Position numbers and translations under genes: made by a program. From NCBI RefSeq assembly GCF_021442025.1, contig NZ_CP090446.1:806001-870000 (forward strand): a DNA stretch of 64,000 nucleotides, read 5' to 3'. Shown in pieces: positions 44,123 to 54,129 of this stretch (position 1 is the stretch's first letter; each line of letters starts with the position of its first letter). Source of the DNA: Sphingobacterium sp. SRCM116780. Its GTDB lineage: Bacteria > Bacteroidota > Bacteroidia > Sphingobacteriales > Sphingobacteriaceae. Below the pieces are notes generated by a model, which had not been told where the DNA came from, made no database searches, and saw only the letters and a list, made by a program, of their open reading frames with translations.

Positions 44123-46204
44123 TTAATACGTGAGTTTTAATCCAGCAAAAAAGTTTCGAGTAGGAGAGGCATTATAATATCGAGATCCAAATGCATTGAT
44201 GTCATTTCCTAAACTGTATTTTTCATTCGTTATATTGTCAATACCCATATATATATGGGCATGTAGCTGCGTTGAGAATTGAAAACCCCAATTCAGTTTT
44301 GCTTGCAACAGCTGATAGGCAGCTGAAAAATCTGTGTTCGCATCATTTAACGGAATCTTAGACGTAAAGTTATGTTGTATATACAATCCCAATTGATGTG
44401 GAAGTTCTAAGTTGATACGATGAACAATAATCCAATCGGGTACTGCTGTGAGCTTATTATGGCTATAATTTTTATCGCCGACCTGATAGGCTGAAAATCG
44501 ATAGTCATTATAGGTAATGCTCGAATTGATATATAATGACCGTACAATATGTAAGGGATTAGGTGTGATGATATAACCCATAATAGCGCTTTCTATTCCT
44601 TTTTGTTTTATCTTTCCTGCATTTTGGTAAAACTCAACTCCATCCGCATTTAATTGACGGATAATAGCGTTATCCATGTTGTATTGATAATAAGAGAAAT
44701 CACCGATGATGCGACGGTTCATCCATTCCCAACGTAATCCGATCTCTTTATTCTTACCAGATTCGGGACGTAATCCTGTGTTAATCACATTATCTGAAGA
44801 TCGTATCTCTGCAATTGTTGGGGGCGAAAAACCCGAGGAAATGGAAGCACGTACGGCAAGATTAGTCGTAATTAAATACGAAGAGGCAATTTTGGGCATC
44901 CATGCTGTCCCAAATTTGATCTGCTCCTTGTTGTTGGAAAGTACGGGGTATACTTGTTTGTAAGCAATTTGATTCTGATTTAATCCGATGGCACCCTCTA
45001 TTGTCCATTTTTTAACGATCATTACTTTCGTTCGTACAAAATAGAAATTCTGCCAATTCTCTAATTTATCTTTCGCTTGTGGAGATCCGGGTGTTCCCTT
45101 ATTGTTATCATAATTGGCGATATCATACCAACCCTTTTGACCTTCTGTTCCGATTTGTACCTGCCAGTTCAACGGATCTTCAGACACATAAGAGAAGTAA
45201 CTTCTATACCCTAAGTTCTTTTCATCTCGATACTCGTAATTGTTGATAACGGGATTCTCAATTTTTGTTGAAGAACCAAAAATAGTTGTGGTATTGTTGA
45301 GCTTCTTACTGATCTGTATGTTATGTGATAGCCCAGCAAAGAATGTTTTGTTATTTATTTCCGCTTTCTGTTCTTTAGCAGAGGCAGTCGTTGCTGTAGC
45401 AGGGCGGGAAGCACGTGGATTATCTTGATATTGTGCAAACGTAAGACCTCCGGGGGTCTGATAATATAAATCACTATAGACGGCAAAAAGTTTCAATTTG
45501 GCTTGAGGTATATAATTCCATTGATGTGCCGTTTGAAATGTTTTCTTATTCAATGCAGAATTTTCTCTATAACCATCCGTTCTGGTGAAACTTTGATCAA
45601 AGGAAAACCGATATTTCGGGTTTACCTGTTGAACGGTTGACAGTTGTTGTTGAGCAAAACCAAATGATCCCCCAGCTAAATTGATTGACGTTTTGGATTT
45701 ATCTATTTTTTGAAAGCCATTTGGTTTCATGACGAGGACACCCCCTGAGTTTGAGCCAAAAATAGAACCATCTGGCCCTTTTAATACTTCAATTTGTGAG
45801 ATGGAAGCAGGATCGATGATATTAAGGTAGGTATTCCCTCCAGCATCCGTTATCGGAAACTCATCCATATATACCTTAACATTGCGAATACCAAAGGGAG
45901 AACGGATTAAACTACCACGTAGGGCTAATCTGTAGCTTCCAGGAGACCGTTCCTCCATTCGTAGACCTGGTACCGTATTTAAACCTGGTAGGAAGCTTGA
46001 GTTGTTTTGACTGTTAATTGCCTGCTGTCCAACGACGGAGACAGAATTTGCGGTTGTTAATAAAGCTTGCTCTGTAAGATAGCCCGATACCTTTGCTGTT
46101 TCTAGCTGATAGGATGAAAGGGTATCCTTCTTTATTTCTTGCGCATATAAAGATGAGGTACACAAGAATAGTAAACAGAAGAAGACAGACTTAAAAACAA
46201 ACAT
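44123..46204 (-). CDS. TonB-dependent outer-membrane receptor
   Basis: The 693-residue protein has a signal peptide (VFFCLLFLCTSSLYAQ), a plug domain ('PGLNTVPGLRMEERSPGSYRLALRGSLIRSPFGIRNVKVYMDEFPITDAGGNTYLNIIDPASISQIEVLKGPDGSIFGSNSGGVLVM', quoted markers RLALRGS and EVLKGPDGS) and a 22-strand barrel ending '...RNFFAGLKLTY' with a C-terminal aromatic. No STN or SusC-type N-terminal domain is present. A siderophore or metal-chelate receptor of the FecA/CirA kind is the most likely role; no substrate can be assigned. Confidence 0.9.
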   Translation of the reverse strand: MFVFKSVFFCLLFLCTSSLYAQEIKKDTLSSYQLETAKVSGYLTEQALLTTANSVSVVGQQAINSQNNSSFLPGLNTVPGLRMEERSPGSYRLALRGSLIRSPFGIRNVKVYMDEFPITDAGGNTYLNIIDPASISQIEVLKGPDGSIFGSNSGGVLVMKPNGFQKIDKSKTSINLAGGSFGFAQQQLSTVQQVNPKYRFSFDQSFTRTDGYRENSALNKKTFQTAHQWNYIPQAKLKLFAVYSDLYYQTPGGLTFAQYQDNPRASRPATATTASAKEQKAEINNKTFFAGLSHNIQISKKLNNTTTIFGSSTKIENPVINNYEYRDEKNLGYRSYFSYVSEDPLNWQVQIGTEGQKGWYDIANYDNNKGTPGSPQAKDKLENWQNFYFVRTKVMIVKKWTIEGAIGLNQNQIAYKQVYPVLSNNKEQIKFGTAWMPKIASSYLITTNLAVRASISSGFSPPTIAEIRSSDNVINTGLRPESGKNKEIGLRWEWMNRRIIGDFSYYQYNMDNAIIRQLNADGVEFYQNAGKIKQKGIESAIMGYIITPNPLHIVRSLYINSSITYNDYRFSAYQVGDKNYSHNKLTAVPDWIIVHRINLELPHQLGLYIQHNFTSKIPLNDANTDFSAAYQLLQAKLNWGFQFSTQLHAHIYMGIDNITNEKYSLGNDINAFGSRYYNASPTRNFFAGLKLTY

Positions 46205-46267
46205 AAGGTACAGGACGTAAAAAATATTTAGCCCTAAAATATAAAAAAACTTTAATTTAGTTTGTTT

Positions 46268-47599
46268 TTAAAAAGATTCATTGAGTCCTAGAAATAATCC
46301 TCTTCGGTTATATCCACCAATGGCGTAATCAATACATAAATTAGTTCGAGTTGCTTTATTGAATAAAACACGTAATCCTGCACCACCTGCTGCTCGCCAA
46401 GATTGAAACAATCTGCTATCCATATCATTATTCGTAGATTGGATATTGAAAAAAGTGGCTCCACTTAGAAATTTATTACGAAGTATTGGAAAACGGTATT
46501 CAACCTCATTGTAAAAATAGGATAGGCCTTTGAAAAAACCAAGTGTATATCCACGTCCAGATCTGGCTGTTGCATCTTTTGCTGTTCCAGGTAAATCCAG
46601 ATAGGGGAGTCTTCCAGAAATACGGTAAGAACCATAATTCCAAAAAGCAAGTACATGTTCCGGGTTTTCATCAGAAAGACTGAAATATTTTCTAAAATCT
46701 GTCGTTAGTTGTAACGCATTTTTGCTACTACCCATCCACTCTTGATTCATCCGAATGCCTACGTCCGTATAAATTCCTTTGTATGCTCGGTTTGGATTAT
46801 CACGTGTCATGTATTGTACATTGAACAATAGTGCATTTGAATTATATTGCTCTGGGTCAAATCCATAACGTTTGCTATAGACATAGTTTGGATTGTCATT
46901 GTTTCCAGAAGAGGATTTGATATTTCTACGGATATCGAATGCAAAACCAGCACCTAAAAAGAGATTATTTGATACACGCTTATACAGTTTTTCATTGATG
47001 CTAAGCGAGGTGTATTTATAGACAAAGATGTCTTTATTTGGATTTGTGAGTATATCATCATTTGTCTCTCCAGAGAATGTTTTCGTCATTCCAAGCCCAG
47101 CATCTGGGTTGACCATTTTCACGATGGCCCACCCACCTTGAATATTCCATTTATTCTCTCGCGTATAGATATTGTGACTGACATAAAATACCATAATTCC
47201 CTTGGTTGTTACAGAAGCTGTTGAAGCTGCTGTAGACATGGTTGTATTGGATTTATCGCCAAGTACAACACCTGCAACTCCCTTTATACCTATTTGTGCT
47301 CCTATTGTCGGATTCAAAGCGATACCAGGCATCAATGTAAGACCAGAACGTTTTTTATTTAAGTTTTTTGGACGTTTCGGATGAAACATACTGCTAAATA
47401 AATCAGCGATATCGTATTGATAAGCGGAGTTGGAATCAATTTGATGAATAACATAAGAAGAATCTGTTTCTATTCTAGAAGAATCCGTTACAAACTTGAT
47501 TTGTGCTTGACTGGTTTTACTGACAAAAGTTGCAGTGATCAACATCACAAGTGCTAAAATAATTTTGAATATGCTTAAATAAGGTAGAGGTTTTTTCAT
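46268..47599 (-). CDS. BamA/TamA-type surface-antigen barrel protein
   Basis: The 443-residue protein starts with a signal peptide (IILALVMLITATFVSKTSQAQ) and ends with a C-terminal aromatic (GLFLGLNESF). The middle contains 'KRSGLTLMPGIALNPTIGAQIGIKGVAGVVLGDKSNT', which resembles the start of Omp85-type barrels, and 'GAGFAFDIRRN', 'GYTLGFFKGLSYFYNEVEYRFPILRNKFLSGATFFN'. No POTRA repeats are visible, so it is a barrel-only D15-like protein rather than BamA itself. Confidence 0.85.
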   Translation of the reverse strand: MKKPLPYLSIFKIILALVMLITATFVSKTSQAQIKFVTDSSRIETDSSYVIHQIDSNSAYQYDIADLFSSMFHPKRPKNLNKKRSGLTLMPGIALNPTIGAQIGIKGVAGVVLGDKSNTTMSTAASTASVTTKGIMVFYVSHNIYTRENKWNIQGGWAIVKMVNPDAGLGMTKTFSGETNDDILTNPNKDIFVYKYTSLSINEKLYKRVSNNLFLGAGFAFDIRRNIKSSSGNNDNPNYVYSKRYGFDPEQYNSNALLFNVQYMTRDNPNRAYKGIYTDVGIRMNQEWMGSSKNALQLTTDFRKYFSLSDENPEHVLAFWNYGSYRISGRLPYLDLPGTAKDATARSGRGYTLGFFKGLSYFYNEVEYRFPILRNKFLSGATFFNIQSTNNDMDSRLFQSWRAAGGAGLRVLFNKATRTNLCIDYAIGGYNRRGLFLGLNESF

Positions 47600-47783
47600 T
47601 TATTCTGGTTTAGCATGTTACACGATAATAAAATGTAAACGCTTTTCTTCATGTAATAGTGTTGCAAATATAGTTAAAAGAAGAAGTTATGATATCGTTA
47701 AACGTCTTATTTTTATGGAAAACTCAAGGTCTAAGTTGTCTATCGCATTGTAACTACTTATATTTATCAAAAAATCGAGTAAT

Positions 47784-49655
47784 ATGAAAATGAAGGTTCT
47801 AATTAGTTTGCTGTATGTGCTCACTTGGAGCATGATCGCAAATGCACAAGAATTATATACACCCCGTCATATCAAGCTGGCTTATCAAAGTGAAACAAGA
47901 AGCTTGACAGGAGCTCCTGGTGCAAAATATTGGCAAAACAAAGGGCAATATGCTATTCAAGTTACGGTTAATCCTGACACAAAAATAGTGTCTGGTCAGG
48001 AACGTATTCTGTACAAAAATAATAGTCTACATGCATTAAATGATCTTGCTATTCGTTTTGTCAATAATGTACACAAACCAACCGCTGTAAGAGCATTAGG
48101 AGCGAGTGAAGATTTTCTAACTTCAGGATTGAAATTGAAGTCATTTAAATTGAATGGTAAAGTATATTTGATCGATAGTAAAGAATGGACAACCGTTTCT
48201 TTAGTAAAGTTGAGTGAAGCTATTCCCGCTCAATCAGCTGTTACAGTTGACATGGAATGGGAATATCCGTTATCAGCAGAGAGTGATCGAGAAGGACAGA
48301 TTGACTCGGGAACCTATTATTGTGCCTATGCATACCCTCGGATTTCTGTATATGATGATTATAATGGTTGGGATGTGTTAGAACATAATGGACGTCAAGA
48401 ATTTTATCAGGACTTTAACGATTATAAATTTGAAGTTCGTGTTCCCAAAAATTATGTGGTATGGGCGACAGGAACTTTTCTGAACCCAGAGGAGGTTTTA
48501 GAAGAAAAAATACAAGAACGCTTTCAAAAGTCACTGGTTTCAGATGAAGTTATTGCTGTTGCTAGTGTGAAAGAAATGCAAGAAAATCAAGTCACCAAAC
48601 AAAATGACTGGAATACCTGGAAGTTTGAAGCAAATCATATTTCAGATTTTTGTTTTGCGCTCAGCAACCATTATGTATGGGATGCATCAAGTATTCAGTT
48701 GAAGGACAAAAGAGTCAGTGTACAAGCAGCTTATTTGAACGGTACCAAAGATTTTGAACAATATGTAGGGTGGGAGCGTTATTGCATTGATTGGTTCTCC
48801 AAAAACTGGCCAGGGGTAGAATATCCTTTCTCAACGATGACAGCTGTTCAGGGTTTTGCGGATATGGAATACCCAATGATGGTCAATGATAGTAGTGTAC
48901 CTGATAACTTGATGGATGCAAGGCAAACAGTCGATCATGAGATCGCACACACCTATTTCCCTTTTTATATGGGTATAAATGAAACACGTTATGCTTTTAT
49001 GGATGAAGGATGGGCAACAGCCTTGGAACTGCTGATTGGTATCGATGAAAACGGAGAAGAGGCTGCAAAAAAACTCTTTAAAGACTTTCGTGTCAAAGGA
49101 TGGATTGAAGACCCATCTTCAGAAGAAGACCAACCTTTAATAACACTTTCCTCTCAGCTGAGTGGTAAAGGATATGGGAATAATGCCTACATCAAGTCTG
49201 CTTTATCGTATTTAGCACTGAAAGATTATTTAGGAGATCAACTTTTCAAAAAGGCCTTACATCATTATATGAATAACTGGAATGGTAAACATCCAACACC
49301 TTGGGATTATTTCTATTCCTTTAATACTGGAGCTGGAAAAAACTTAAATTGGTTTTGGAATAATTGGTATTTCAGTAATCATTATATCGATTTGAAATTA
49401 ACAAAAGTGCAACAGAAAAATAACGTGTTAGCCCTGAATATCGATAATGTAGGTGGTTTTGTCATTCCTTTTGATGTCGTTGTAACATATGCAAACGGTC
49501 AAAAGGAGAACGTTCATTTCACACCTGAGGTTTGGGAGAAAAATCAAAAATCAATTGAGTTAAAAGTAAAGGTAAAGGGGCAAGTAAAAGACGTTACATT
49601 GGCTAATGACATCTTTATGGATTATACAATTGCCGATAATCATTTAGCGCTTTAA
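47784..49655 (+). CDS. M1 family metallopeptidase
   Basis: The 623-residue protein has a signal peptide (LLYVLTWSMIANAQ). The zinc site HEIAH is at about residues 385-389 (in 'ARQTVDHEIAHTYFP'), followed by the third zinc ligand Glu in 'AFMDEGWATALE' (spacing as in M1). The exopeptidase motif GxMEN appears as 'FADMEYPMM'. The protein is smaller than typical aminopeptidase N (about 850), and is a secreted or periplasmic member of the family. Confidence 0.92.
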   Translation: MKMKVLISLLYVLTWSMIANAQELYTPRHIKLAYQSETRSLTGAPGAKYWQNKGQYAIQVTVNPDTKIVSGQERILYKNNSLHALNDLAIRFVNNVHKPTAVRALGASEDFLTSGLKLKSFKLNGKVYLIDSKEWTTVSLVKLSEAIPAQSAVTVDMEWEYPLSAESDREGQIDSGTYYCAYAYPRISVYDDYNGWDVLEHNGRQEFYQDFNDYKFEVRVPKNYVVWATGTFLNPEEVLEEKIQERFQKSLVSDEVIAVASVKEMQENQVTKQNDWNTWKFEANHISDFCFALSNHYVWDASSIQLKDKRVSVQAAYLNGTKDFEQYVGWERYCIDWFSKNWPGVEYPFSTMTAVQGFADMEYPMMVNDSSVPDNLMDARQTVDHEIAHTYFPFYMGINETRYAFMDEGWATALELLIGIDENGEEAAKKLFKDFRVKGWIEDPSSEEDQPLITLSSQLSGKGYGNNAYIKSALSYLALKDYLGDQLFKKALHHYMNNWNGKHPTPWDYFYSFNTGAGKNLNWFWNNWYFSNHYIDLKLTKVQQKNNVLALNIDNVGGFVIPFDVVVTYANGQKENVHFTPEVWEKNQKSIELKVKVKGQVKDVTLANDIFMDYTIADNHLAL

Positions 49656-49661
49656 TCCATA

Positions 49662-50123
49662 TTATTTTAGAGATTTTTTCTTCTTTTTATCCTTAAAAAT
49701 CATCTTACGGAGCTGAAAAAAACCAAGCGTCATTTTTTTATTGGATCTTAAATAGGGGATGCTCATGATGACTAATAAGGAGATACATGCTGAAGTACCT
49801 AAGGCTCCACCAAAACCATCAAAAAATTGACTGGTATTGATGTAAATTAAGCTGTATACCAACCCAGAAAGAGCCACTCCGATAAAAGTAGACAGTTGAT
49901 TGCTGGACACCATTCCGACAAAAGAAGAACCAATAAAAACCAACGGAATATGTTTTGCTAATGGTTCTGGTAGTAATGACGGAAAAAAATGAATACTTCC
50001 TGCGACAATACAGGTTAGGAGAGACGAAGATAAAACCCCACCAAGCTTTAATTTATTATTAAAATAGTACGTTAATAAACCTCCAAAGATTCCAGTAAAT
50101 ATGAGGATTGCTGTATGGATCAT
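49662..50123 (-). CDS. Membrane protein B of a coupled paralogous pair
   Basis: The ATG at 50123 overlaps the stop of the preceding gene (ATGA), and the frame upstream of it is only a shadow. The 153-residue protein has about four to five membrane helices and the motifs 'IGSSFVGMVSS' and 'DGFGGALGTSACISL', followed by a basic C-terminal tail (KDKKKKKSLK). Similar motifs occur in the upstream partner at 50120-50683. Family not recognised. Confidence 0.78.
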   Translation of the reverse strand: MIHTAILIFTGIFGGLLTYYFNNKLKLGGVLSSSLLTCIVAGSIHFFPSLLPEPLAKHIPLVFIGSSFVGMVSSNQLSTFIGVALSGLVYSLIYINTSQFFDGFGGALGTSACISLLVIMSIPYLRSNKKMTLGFFQLRKMIFKDKKKKKSLK

Positions 50124-50683
50124 GAATGAGAGAATAAAAATAATATCAGATAGGTAATGGCTACTCCTGCAAAGGCTAAAGTTCCTAATTTTCCACCCAC
50201 TCCATTTAGCAAACTTTTTGAAATAATCAGCAAAACAGCTGTACAAATGCTTGCGGCAATAATAAAATAGATGTCGTGTGCCACTTTTGTGCTCGACATT
50301 CCGATAAAGGAACCACAATAAATAGCCGCAGGCAAATGTGATAAATAAGTTGATTTTTTGTTTAAATAAGGAATCAAAGCACCCATCAGGCCAACAAGAC
50401 TTGCTGAAAATACAGCACCTAAACCTAAATGGTGATTGAGTAAATAGGAACTGACTGCTCCGATAGGTACCCATACCGCGATATAAACTTTTTCAAAAGC
50501 GAGCTTATTGTGATGAATTGGCGATCTAAAGAAAGAAAAAAGTAATAGAAAAGAAATGAGAACGATAAAAAATGGAAGGACAATTGACGAACTGTTTTCT
50601 TTAAAAATAGCGAATAGAAACAGCAATTGTATTACAAAAAGAAGTAATATGGATGTATAACGAATAACTCTATTTGAGGACAT
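50120..50683 (-). CDS. Membrane protein A of a coupled paralogous pair
   Basis: The Met at 50683 (MSSNRVIRY) is preferred over the in-frame Met at 50740. The 187-residue protein has about six membrane helices; the C-terminal half contains 'LGLGAVFSASLVGLMGAL', 'YCGSFIGMSSTK' and 'NGVGGKLGTLAFAGV', which align with 'LGGVLSSSLLTC', 'IGSSFVGMVSS' and 'DGFGGALGTSAC' in gene B. They are therefore likely products of an old duplication. Function unknown. Confidence 0.78.
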   Translation of the reverse strand: MSSNRVIRYTSILLLFVIQLLFLFAIFKENSSSIVLPFFIVLISFLLLFSFFRSPIHHNKLAFEKVYIAVWVPIGAVSSYLLNHHLGLGAVFSASLVGLMGALIPYLNKKSTYLSHLPAAIYCGSFIGMSSTKVAHDIYFIIAASICTAVLLIISKSLLNGVGGKLGTLAFAGVAITYLILFLFSHS

Positions 50684-50871
50684 TTTTGATATTATTTTAC
50701 AAAAGTACAAAGTTAATTCACATACAAATAATAAAGTCACCTGTTTTTTTGATTCATCATATCCATTATGCGATGATTTTATTATTATTTTTTGGAAATT
50801 CTGAAAGAAATATTTATATATTTAATGTCAGAAATCATTACTAAATCTAATTTAACTTAATCATTACATCA

Positions 50872-52563
50872 ATGAATACTATTTTAAGTACAAAGGATTA
50901 TATTGTATTTTTTGTATACTTTATAATCGTTGCTTCTTATGGCTTGTGGATATACTACAAGAAGAAGTCTGCTTCTGACGGGGCGAAAGATTATTTCCTT
51001 GCTGAGGGGTCATTAACTTGGTGGGCCATTGGAGCTTCCTTGATTGCATCAAATATTTCTGCAGAACAATTTATTGGGATGAGTGGTTCAGGTTTTAAAA
51101 TGGGACTTGCCATTGCAGCTTATGAATGGATGGCATCCATTACGTTAATTGTGGTTGCGGTCTTTTTTATGCCCGTGTATCTTAAAAATAAGATATTTAC
51201 CATGCCTCAATTCCTAAATCAACGGTACAATGGAACTGTAGCGATGATTATGGCGGTATTTTGGCTTATGCTCTATATTGTTGTCAACTTGATGTCTATC
51301 CTATATCTAGGGGCTGTAGCGATTAGTGGTATTTCAGGTTTAGATTTGACGTTATGTATTATGTTATTGGCCGTATTTGCAATCATTATCACCTTGGGGG
51401 GGATGAAGGTGATTGGTTATACAGATGTTATCCAGGTATTCTTCTTGGTATTAGGAGGTCTTGTTGCGACCTATTTAGCATTAAATATTATATCGGGTGG
51501 AAAAGGTGTATTGGAAGGCTTTACAACTTTGCATAACGACGCTCCAGAGCATTTTCATATGATTTTCAAGACTGATAATCCAAATTACATGGATTTACCA
51601 GGAATTAGTGTGCTGATCGGAGGGATGTGGATCGCCAATTTAAGTTACTGGGGTTGTAATCAGTATATTACCCAACGTGCTTTAGGTGCTTCATTACCAA
51701 CGGCAAGAAATGGACTTTTATTTGCGGCATTCTTAAAACTTTTGATGCCTATTATCGTCGTTATTCCAGGTATTGCTGTTTATTATATCGTGAATAAGAA
51801 CCTTGGGGCTATTGACTCTGCTAGTCTATTGACTTCTACAGGAGCTCAAGATCCGAATAAAGCATATCCTGCCTTGTTGACCCTCCTTCCTGCTGGATTA
51901 AAAGGTTTATCCTTTGCCGCATTAACAGCAGCTATAGTAGCCTCTTTGGCCGGTAAAGCGAATAGTATTGCAACTATTTTTACATTAGATATCTATAATA
52001 AAGCAATCAACAAAAATGCTTCTGAAAAGAATTTGGTTGGTGTTGGTAAAATTGCAGTAATCGTTTCTATGATATTGGGAACAGGTTTAGCGCTCATTTT
52101 GGGAGAGTCGTTAATGGGAGAGGGAAAACAAGGATTTCAATATATCCAAGAGTACACTGGATTTGTTTCTCCTGGTATTTTTGCCATGTTTATTCTGGGT
52201 TTCTTTTGGAAAAAAACAACGTCAAACGCGGCTATGTTTGCTACAATTGGCGGTTTTATTCTGTCGGTTGTTTTTAAGAATCTACCGGGTTGGGCAGACT
52301 TATCTTTCTTATCAAGTACAGGATTCTCGGTATTAAATCCATCGTCTGGTCTATATGAAATTCCTTTTATTGATCGTATGGGTTTTGTATTCGTTATCTG
52401 TATCACCTTCATGATCATTATTAGTTTGGTTGACAATAAACGTGGTATTGTACCAAAAGGACTTGAAATCGATGCGAAAATGTTTAAGTCGCACAATGGG
52501 TTTGTCGTTGGGGCATTATTAGTGCTGATGATCGTTGTCGCTTTATACTCCATCTATTGGTAA
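50872..52563 (+). CDS. Sodium/solute symporter (SSS family, SGLT-like)
   Basis: The 563-residue protein has about 14 membrane helices and the SSS hallmarks 'YFLAEGSLTWWAIGASLIASNISAEQFIGMSGSG' at the start (the helix that binds sodium and substrate) and 'IGYTDVIQVFFLVLGGLVATYLAL' in the middle, followed by 'YWGCNQYITQRALGA'. It is close to vSGLT-type sugar/sodium symporters, so a hexose is the probable substrate. It stands alone with its own terminator. Confidence 0.93.
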   Translation: MNTILSTKDYIVFFVYFIIVASYGLWIYYKKKSASDGAKDYFLAEGSLTWWAIGASLIASNISAEQFIGMSGSGFKMGLAIAAYEWMASITLIVVAVFFMPVYLKNKIFTMPQFLNQRYNGTVAMIMAVFWLMLYIVVNLMSILYLGAVAISGISGLDLTLCIMLLAVFAIIITLGGMKVIGYTDVIQVFFLVLGGLVATYLALNIISGGKGVLEGFTTLHNDAPEHFHMIFKTDNPNYMDLPGISVLIGGMWIANLSYWGCNQYITQRALGASLPTARNGLLFAAFLKLLMPIIVVIPGIAVYYIVNKNLGAIDSASLLTSTGAQDPNKAYPALLTLLPAGLKGLSFAALTAAIVASLAGKANSIATIFTLDIYNKAINKNASEKNLVGVGKIAVIVSMILGTGLALILGESLMGEGKQGFQYIQEYTGFVSPGIFAMFILGFFWKKTTSNAAMFATIGGFILSVVFKNLPGWADLSFLSSTGFSVLNPSSGLYEIPFIDRMGFVFVICITFMIIISLVDNKRGIVPKGLEIDAKMFKSHNGFVVGALLVLMIVVALYSIYW

Positions 52564-52573
52564 TCAAGAACAT

Positions 52574-52620
52574 CTATTATACAAAAAAGGCATCCATTGG
52601 ATGCCTTTTTTGTATAATAG
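52574..52620. terminator. Strong bidirectional intrinsic terminator
   Basis: Exact 22-bp arms (52574-52595 with 52599-52620) include A and T tracts and enclose a 3-base loop. It follows the symporter gene and precedes the converging MFS gene. Confidence 0.88.
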
Positions 52621-52663
52621 CTATATTTTTTAAAACAATATTAGGTATTGAAATTTACTATTT

Positions 52664-53893
52664 TTATGCCGCTGTCTTTTTAGTAACATACCGATCCACA
52701 TGGTACATTAAAAAAAGACTGAGAATAGAGATCACAACAATGACATAAGCAACTCTGTCATAATGTTCTAAAGGACTGAATTTTGTTTTCTGAACAACAA
52801 TAAAACCCGCTACAGATGCAGCGATACCTCCAGCGATTTGTTGTAGTGAAGAATTGATGCTCATAAAAGCTCCTCTATCCTCCATATTCGGTATTGCACT
52901 TGTCAGTGCTGAAGAAGGAACCATGCGGCTAACAATTCCGATCATCATGAAGATATTAAAAATCACCACCAACCAAAAGGCCGTTTGTCCCAGATTTGTA
53001 TATACCACACAGATGGTCATAAGCCAAATTGAAGAGAACAGAAATATTTTAAATTTACTTACTCGGTCACTTAATTTCCCGATTAATGGTAAGATAATCA
53101 GTGTACTTAATCCAGAGATCATAAATAAAATTGGTAATTGTTCTTGCGTGATCTTTAGATTATTGACGGCAAATACACTACCAAATGGCATCATCATAAA
53201 ACCACCGATAGAGAGTAACGCGGTAGTTGCAAATCCAATCCTGTATTCTGATTTGGATAAGGTATGCCATAGATGTAAAATGGAGGATTTATCTGTCTGA
53301 ATCTTCAAATGGTCCGCTACAGGTCTCATTTTTAATGTAATGATAATCGCTATTATAACGGCTAGACCTGCTACCATTAGAAAAGGAGCCTCCCAATCCC
53401 AAACATTAGCAATATAAAGTCCAATAGGAACTCCTAAAACCTGACTTGCCCCAAATGCCATCTGCACAAATCCCATAACACGACCTCTTTTCTTTAAGCT
53501 AAATAAATCCGAAATAATAGCCATAGAAATGGAGCCGATCACCCCTCCAAATAACCCTGTAATGATACGTGCGGTTATTAATGCGACATAACTTTGTGCC
53601 AAACCACAAAAAATAGTGCCCACTATAAAACCAATATAAAAGAATAACAGCAATTTTTTCCTGTCAAATTTATCCGCAAAACCAGCGGTCAATAATCCCG
53701 ATATCCCTGCACTAAAAGCGTATGCGGATACGGCAAAACCGAATTGTTTCGGTTCAATACTTAACGATTTCATTAAAATGTCACCCATAGGAGACATGAC
53801 CATAAAATCTAAAATTACGGTAAACTGTGTAATCGCCAATAGAAATATCACTAATTTCTGATAGCCTGTAAATGAGGCATTTTCCTGTTCCAT
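52664..53893 (-). CDS. MFS transporter, putative drug or sugar efflux
   Basis: The 409-residue protein has 12 membrane segments. The N-terminal half has 'FTVILDFMVMSPMGDILM' (a drug:H+ antiporter-like first helix) and 'FADKFDRKKLLLFFYIGF' (MFS motif A), and 'RGRVMGFVQMAFGASQVLGVPIGLYIA' (motif C-like). It is the last gene of a TetR-led operon, two bases after the 75-residue gene, so it is probably induced by a substrate that releases the repressor. Confidence 0.9.
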   Translation of the reverse strand: MEQENASFTGYQKLVIFLLAITQFTVILDFMVMSPMGDILMKSLSIEPKQFGFAVSAYAFSAGISGLLTAGFADKFDRKKLLLFFYIGFIVGTIFCGLAQSYVALITARIITGLFGGVIGSISMAIISDLFSLKKRGRVMGFVQMAFGASQVLGVPIGLYIANVWDWEAPFLMVAGLAVIIAIIITLKMRPVADHLKIQTDKSSILHLWHTLSKSEYRIGFATTALLSIGGFMMMPFGSVFAVNNLKITQEQLPILFMISGLSTLIILPLIGKLSDRVSKFKIFLFSSIWLMTICVVYTNLGQTAFWLVVIFNIFMMIGIVSRMVPSSALTSAIPNMEDRGAFMSINSSLQQIAGGIAASVAGFIVVQKTKFSPLEHYDRVAYVIVVISILSLFLMYHVDRYVTKKTAA

Positions 53894-53894
53894 C

Positions 53895-54122
53895 TTAATA
53901 GGTTAATTCACAGCAGTCGTAGCCATGTTGATTGATTAATGTATTGATTTGCTGATGACTCAACGTATTCGATTCGATTCTTAACACACAATCACAGTCG
54001 TCCTGATCAATCGTCCATAATGAAATTTCTTCGTGTTGGTCTAAAACTGGTTGTAACTTGTCTTTACATTGGGGAGTTGCAATGTTCGTTTTAAATATGA
54101 GTATATGATTAAAGTTTCCCAT
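53895..54122 (-). CDS. Small HMA-like protein
   Basis: The 75-residue protein alternates strand-helix-strand-strand-helix-strand like the HMA/ferredoxin-like fold ('HILIFKTNIATPQCKDKLQPVLDQH', 'ISLWTIDQDDCDCVLRIES', 'HQQINTLINQHGYDCCEL'). The HMA CxxC metal-binding loop is not present. It lies between the tetR and MFS genes and is translated with them. Role unknown, possibly ligand sensing or chaperoning. Confidence 0.65.
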   Translation of the reverse strand: MGNFNHILIFKTNIATPQCKDKLQPVLDQHEEISLWTIDQDDCDCVLRIESNTLSHQQINTLINQHGYDCCELTY

Positions 54123-54129
54123 GATAAGT

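Noticed and set aside
49662..50474. A longer start for membrane protein B
   Set aside because: The first 117 residues are a shadow of gene A in another frame; the ATG at 50123 overlaps the stop of A as ATGA and starts the hydrophobic protein.
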